From: Limnochordia bacterium
GTDB taxonomy: Bacteria; Bacillota; Limnochordia; Darwinibacteriales; SLO01
Reading direction: 5' to 3'
DNA: 6,350 nucleotides
Assembly (NCBI GenBank): GCA_007132635.1
Contig: SLOG01000191.1
Span: forward strand, 1 to 6,350
The notes under the pieces are model-generated. The model worked only from the letters and a program-made list of their open reading frames with translations. It did no database searches and was not told where the DNA came from. This document shows positions 4,739 to 6,350 of this stretch, piece by piece (positions within the stretch are counted from its first letter, which is position 1; each line of letters begins with the position of its first letter). Made by a program: the position numbers and the translations under genes.

Positions 4739-6250
4739 ATGCAGAGAAATCGATGGCTGTTAGGAATCACTGTTTTGGTACTAATGACCGTGCTTATGGC
4801 AGGCGGTTCGGCGTGGGCCGCGGATGAGATCGTGATTGCCCAGGGTGTCGACGCAACGACCATGATCCCGAACATGCAGTCGATCACTTCGACGAACAAT
4901 GTGCTGGAACACATCTTCGATACACTGGTATGGCGGGATGAAAACCTCAACATCATCCCTGCGTTAGCCAAAAGCTGGGAAACCCCCGACGAAGTGACGT
5001 GGGATTTCCATCTACGGGATGATGTGACTTGGCATGACGGTCAACCGTTTACGGCCGCAGACGTTAAGTACACGCTCGATTTCATTTTGGACGAAAGCGT
5101 GGGATCGCAGTACCGACCCTACCATGTTTTGATCGAAAGCATTGAGGTTCTCGATGACCACACGGTGCGGATGGTCACGTATGAACCCCATCCTCTGATG
5201 CTGGCCCGCTTATCCATGACGCAGATCTTTGCCCAGCACCACATGGAAGCACACAGCATGGACTACCTGGCCAGTAATCCTATTGGTACGGGTCCGTACC
5301 GCCTGGCAGAATGGGTGCGGGACGAACGTGTCGTTCTCGAACGCTGCGAAGACCACTGGCGTGGACCTGCTGGCGTCGAACGCATTATATTCCGGCCGAT
5401 TCCCGAATCCAGCACTCGTATCGCTGAGTTGAGCACAGGAAACGTGGATATTATCGTCAACGTTCCACCCCATCAGATCTCGACGGTCGAGAATTCGCCG
5501 AACGCACGCATCGAGAGCGTTCCCAGCGTACGAGTCATCTTCCTGGGGATCAACACCGAACCGGAAGGACCGCTTCAAGACAGCCGAGTTCGACGGGCGC
5601 TCAATTATGCCCTAAATCGCGAGATCCTGATCGAGGCTATTCTAGAAGGTTTGGGTCAACCGCTCGCACCAGGCGGCCTGTCCAATTTCCACTTTGGTTA
5701 CGATCCGAGTATCGAGCCTTTCCCCTATGACCCCGAGCGTGCCCAGGAGCTCATGGCCGATGCCGGATATCCGGACGGATTCCCGCTCCACATGATGATC
5801 CCCGACGGACGCTATGCCATGGATCGCGAAGTTGGCGAGGCTATTGTCGGCATGCTGCGGAATATCGGCCTGACAGTCACCTACGATGTCATGGAATGGG
5901 GCGTCTATGTTAATCACATCAACGAACGCAAACTGAGTGATCTATACCTCCTCGGCTGGGGCGGCGCGACCGTGGACGCTGAAGGTACCTTCGGCCCTCT
6001 CCTCTACTCTGGCAACCCCCTCAGCTACTTCTCCAACGCGGAGGTGGACGCGCTCATTGATCGAGGCCGCACGACCGTAGATGCCGAAGAACGCCAAGCC
6101 ATTTACTCAGAACTGTCACATCTGCTTGCTGAAGAGGCTCCGTGGGTTTATCTTCACCAGCAGGTCGATGTGTACGGCCTATCGAGTCAACTCGACTGGC
6201 AGCCGCGCTCGGACGAGCGTCTCTGGATGTACCACGCTCAACTGCGTTAA
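4739..6250 (+). CDS. ABC transporter substrate-binding protein, family 5 (peptide/nickel/opine type)
   Basis: Periplasmic receptor of a DppA/OppA-like importer, 503 aa, usual length. Residues 1-27 are a signal peptide with cleavage after AWA (27), not a lipoprotein signal. The mature part shows the family's order: VLEHIFDTLVWRDENLNIIPALAKSWE (about 54-80), then the FHLRDDVTWHDGQPFTAADVKYTLDF block (about 90-115), IGTGPYRLAEW (181-191), a VVLER...HWRGP segment, RVRRALNYALNREIL (about 283-297), and the C-terminal EGTFGPLLYSG and APWVYLHQQ blocks. The ligand may be a di- or oligopeptide, a sugar oligomer or another solute; the pocket residues do not tell. It starts a plus-strand operon divergent from the metF-like/etfBA operon and is followed after 33 nt by a DppB-type permease, which confirms the transporter assignment. 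Confidence 0.94.
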   Translation: MQRNRWLLGITVLVLMTVLMAGGSAWAADEIVIAQGVDATTMIPNMQSITSTNNVLEHIFDTLVWRDENLNIIPALAKSWETPDEVTWDFHLRDDVTWHDGQPFTAADVKYTLDFILDESVGSQYRPYHVLIESIEVLDDHTVRMVTYEPHPLMLARLSMTQIFAQHHMEAHSMDYLASNPIGTGPYRLAEWVRDERVVLERCEDHWRGPAGVERIIFRPIPESSTRIAELSTGNVDIIVNVPPHQISTVENSPNARIESVPSVRVIFLGINTEPEGPLQDSRVRRALNYALNREILIEAILEGLGQPLAPGGLSNFHFGYDPSIEPFPYDPERAQELMADAGYPDGFPLHMMIPDGRYAMDREVGEAIVGMLRNIGLTVTYDVMEWGVYVNHINERKLSDLYLLGWGGATVDAEGTFGPLLYSGNPLSYFSNAEVDALIDRGRTTVDAEERQAIYSELSHLLAEEAPWVYLHQQVDVYGLSSQLDWQPRSDERLWMYHAQLR

Positions 6251-6283
6251 AAGACTGTCTATCCATAGGAAGAGGGATTTGCG

Positions 6284-6350
6284 ATGAAGCGGTTTGTCCT
6301 CCAAAGACTGTGGCAGAGCCTGTTCGTTATCTTCGGTGTTGTTACCATCG
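6284..6350 (+). CDS. DppB/OppB-type ABC transporter permease, 5' end only
   Basis: Only 22 codons and one base are in the window; the gene is cut by the window edge. The translation begins MKRFVLQRLWQSLFVIFGVV: a short positive N-terminus (KR, QR) followed by the start of the first membrane helix, as in the DppB family (RY-RRL then a hydrophobic run). GAGGG lies 7 nt before the ATG. Its position just after a family 5 binding protein is the classical DppA-DppB order. Most weight comes from context, since the visible part is short. Confidence 0.8.
   Translation, partial: MKRFVLQRLWQSLFVIFGVVTI

Overview
The window looks like chromosomal DNA of a moderate-GC, probably anaerobic bacterium. Both periplasmic binding proteins carry type I signal peptides with no lipobox cysteine (LA/QE and AWA/AD junctions). 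This fits a diderm cell better than a typical Gram-positive, where such proteins are usually lipoproteins. The MetF-like protein and bifurcating-type Etf fit an anaerobe with folate C1 metabolism. I cannot name the organism.

Layout. Positions 1-131 hold no gene. They are almost entirely a 128-nt imperfect palindrome (about 8-135) that looks like a small TA-flanked inverted-repeat element (MITE-like), and its edge supplies the last base of the stop codon of the next gene. Positions 132-1624 (minus strand) encode a polar amino acid ABC importer, binding protein then permease; no ATPase gene is visible and it may lie beyond position 1. A 10-bp hairpin between the two genes covers the first candidate permease start. 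Positions 1625-1843 are a 219-bp gap with one possible weak terminator hairpin. Positions 1844-4489 (minus strand) are a tight three-gene operon, transcribed metF-like, etfB, etfA, with gaps of 21 and 18 nt and a good Shine-Dalgarno site before each gene. Its promoter is unusually clear: TTGAAG, 17 bp, TATAAT with an extended -10, at 4537-4565. On the plus strand from 4739 a separate, divergent peptide/nickel-type ABC importer operon begins: a family 5 binding protein, then the first 22 codons of a DppB-type permease cut by the window end.

How the genes work together. The most notable content is a divergent methylenetetrahydrofolate reductase-like protein co-transcribed with EtfBA, with no acyl-CoA dehydrogenase or other usual Etf partner in sight. 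EtfB and EtfA carry motifs typical of the bifurcating-type Etf group. This suggests, as inference only, an Etf-linked methyl-/methylene-tetrahydrofolate redox step. The flanking importers may feed amino acid or peptide fermentation, but nothing in the sequence fixes their substrates or ties them to the operon.
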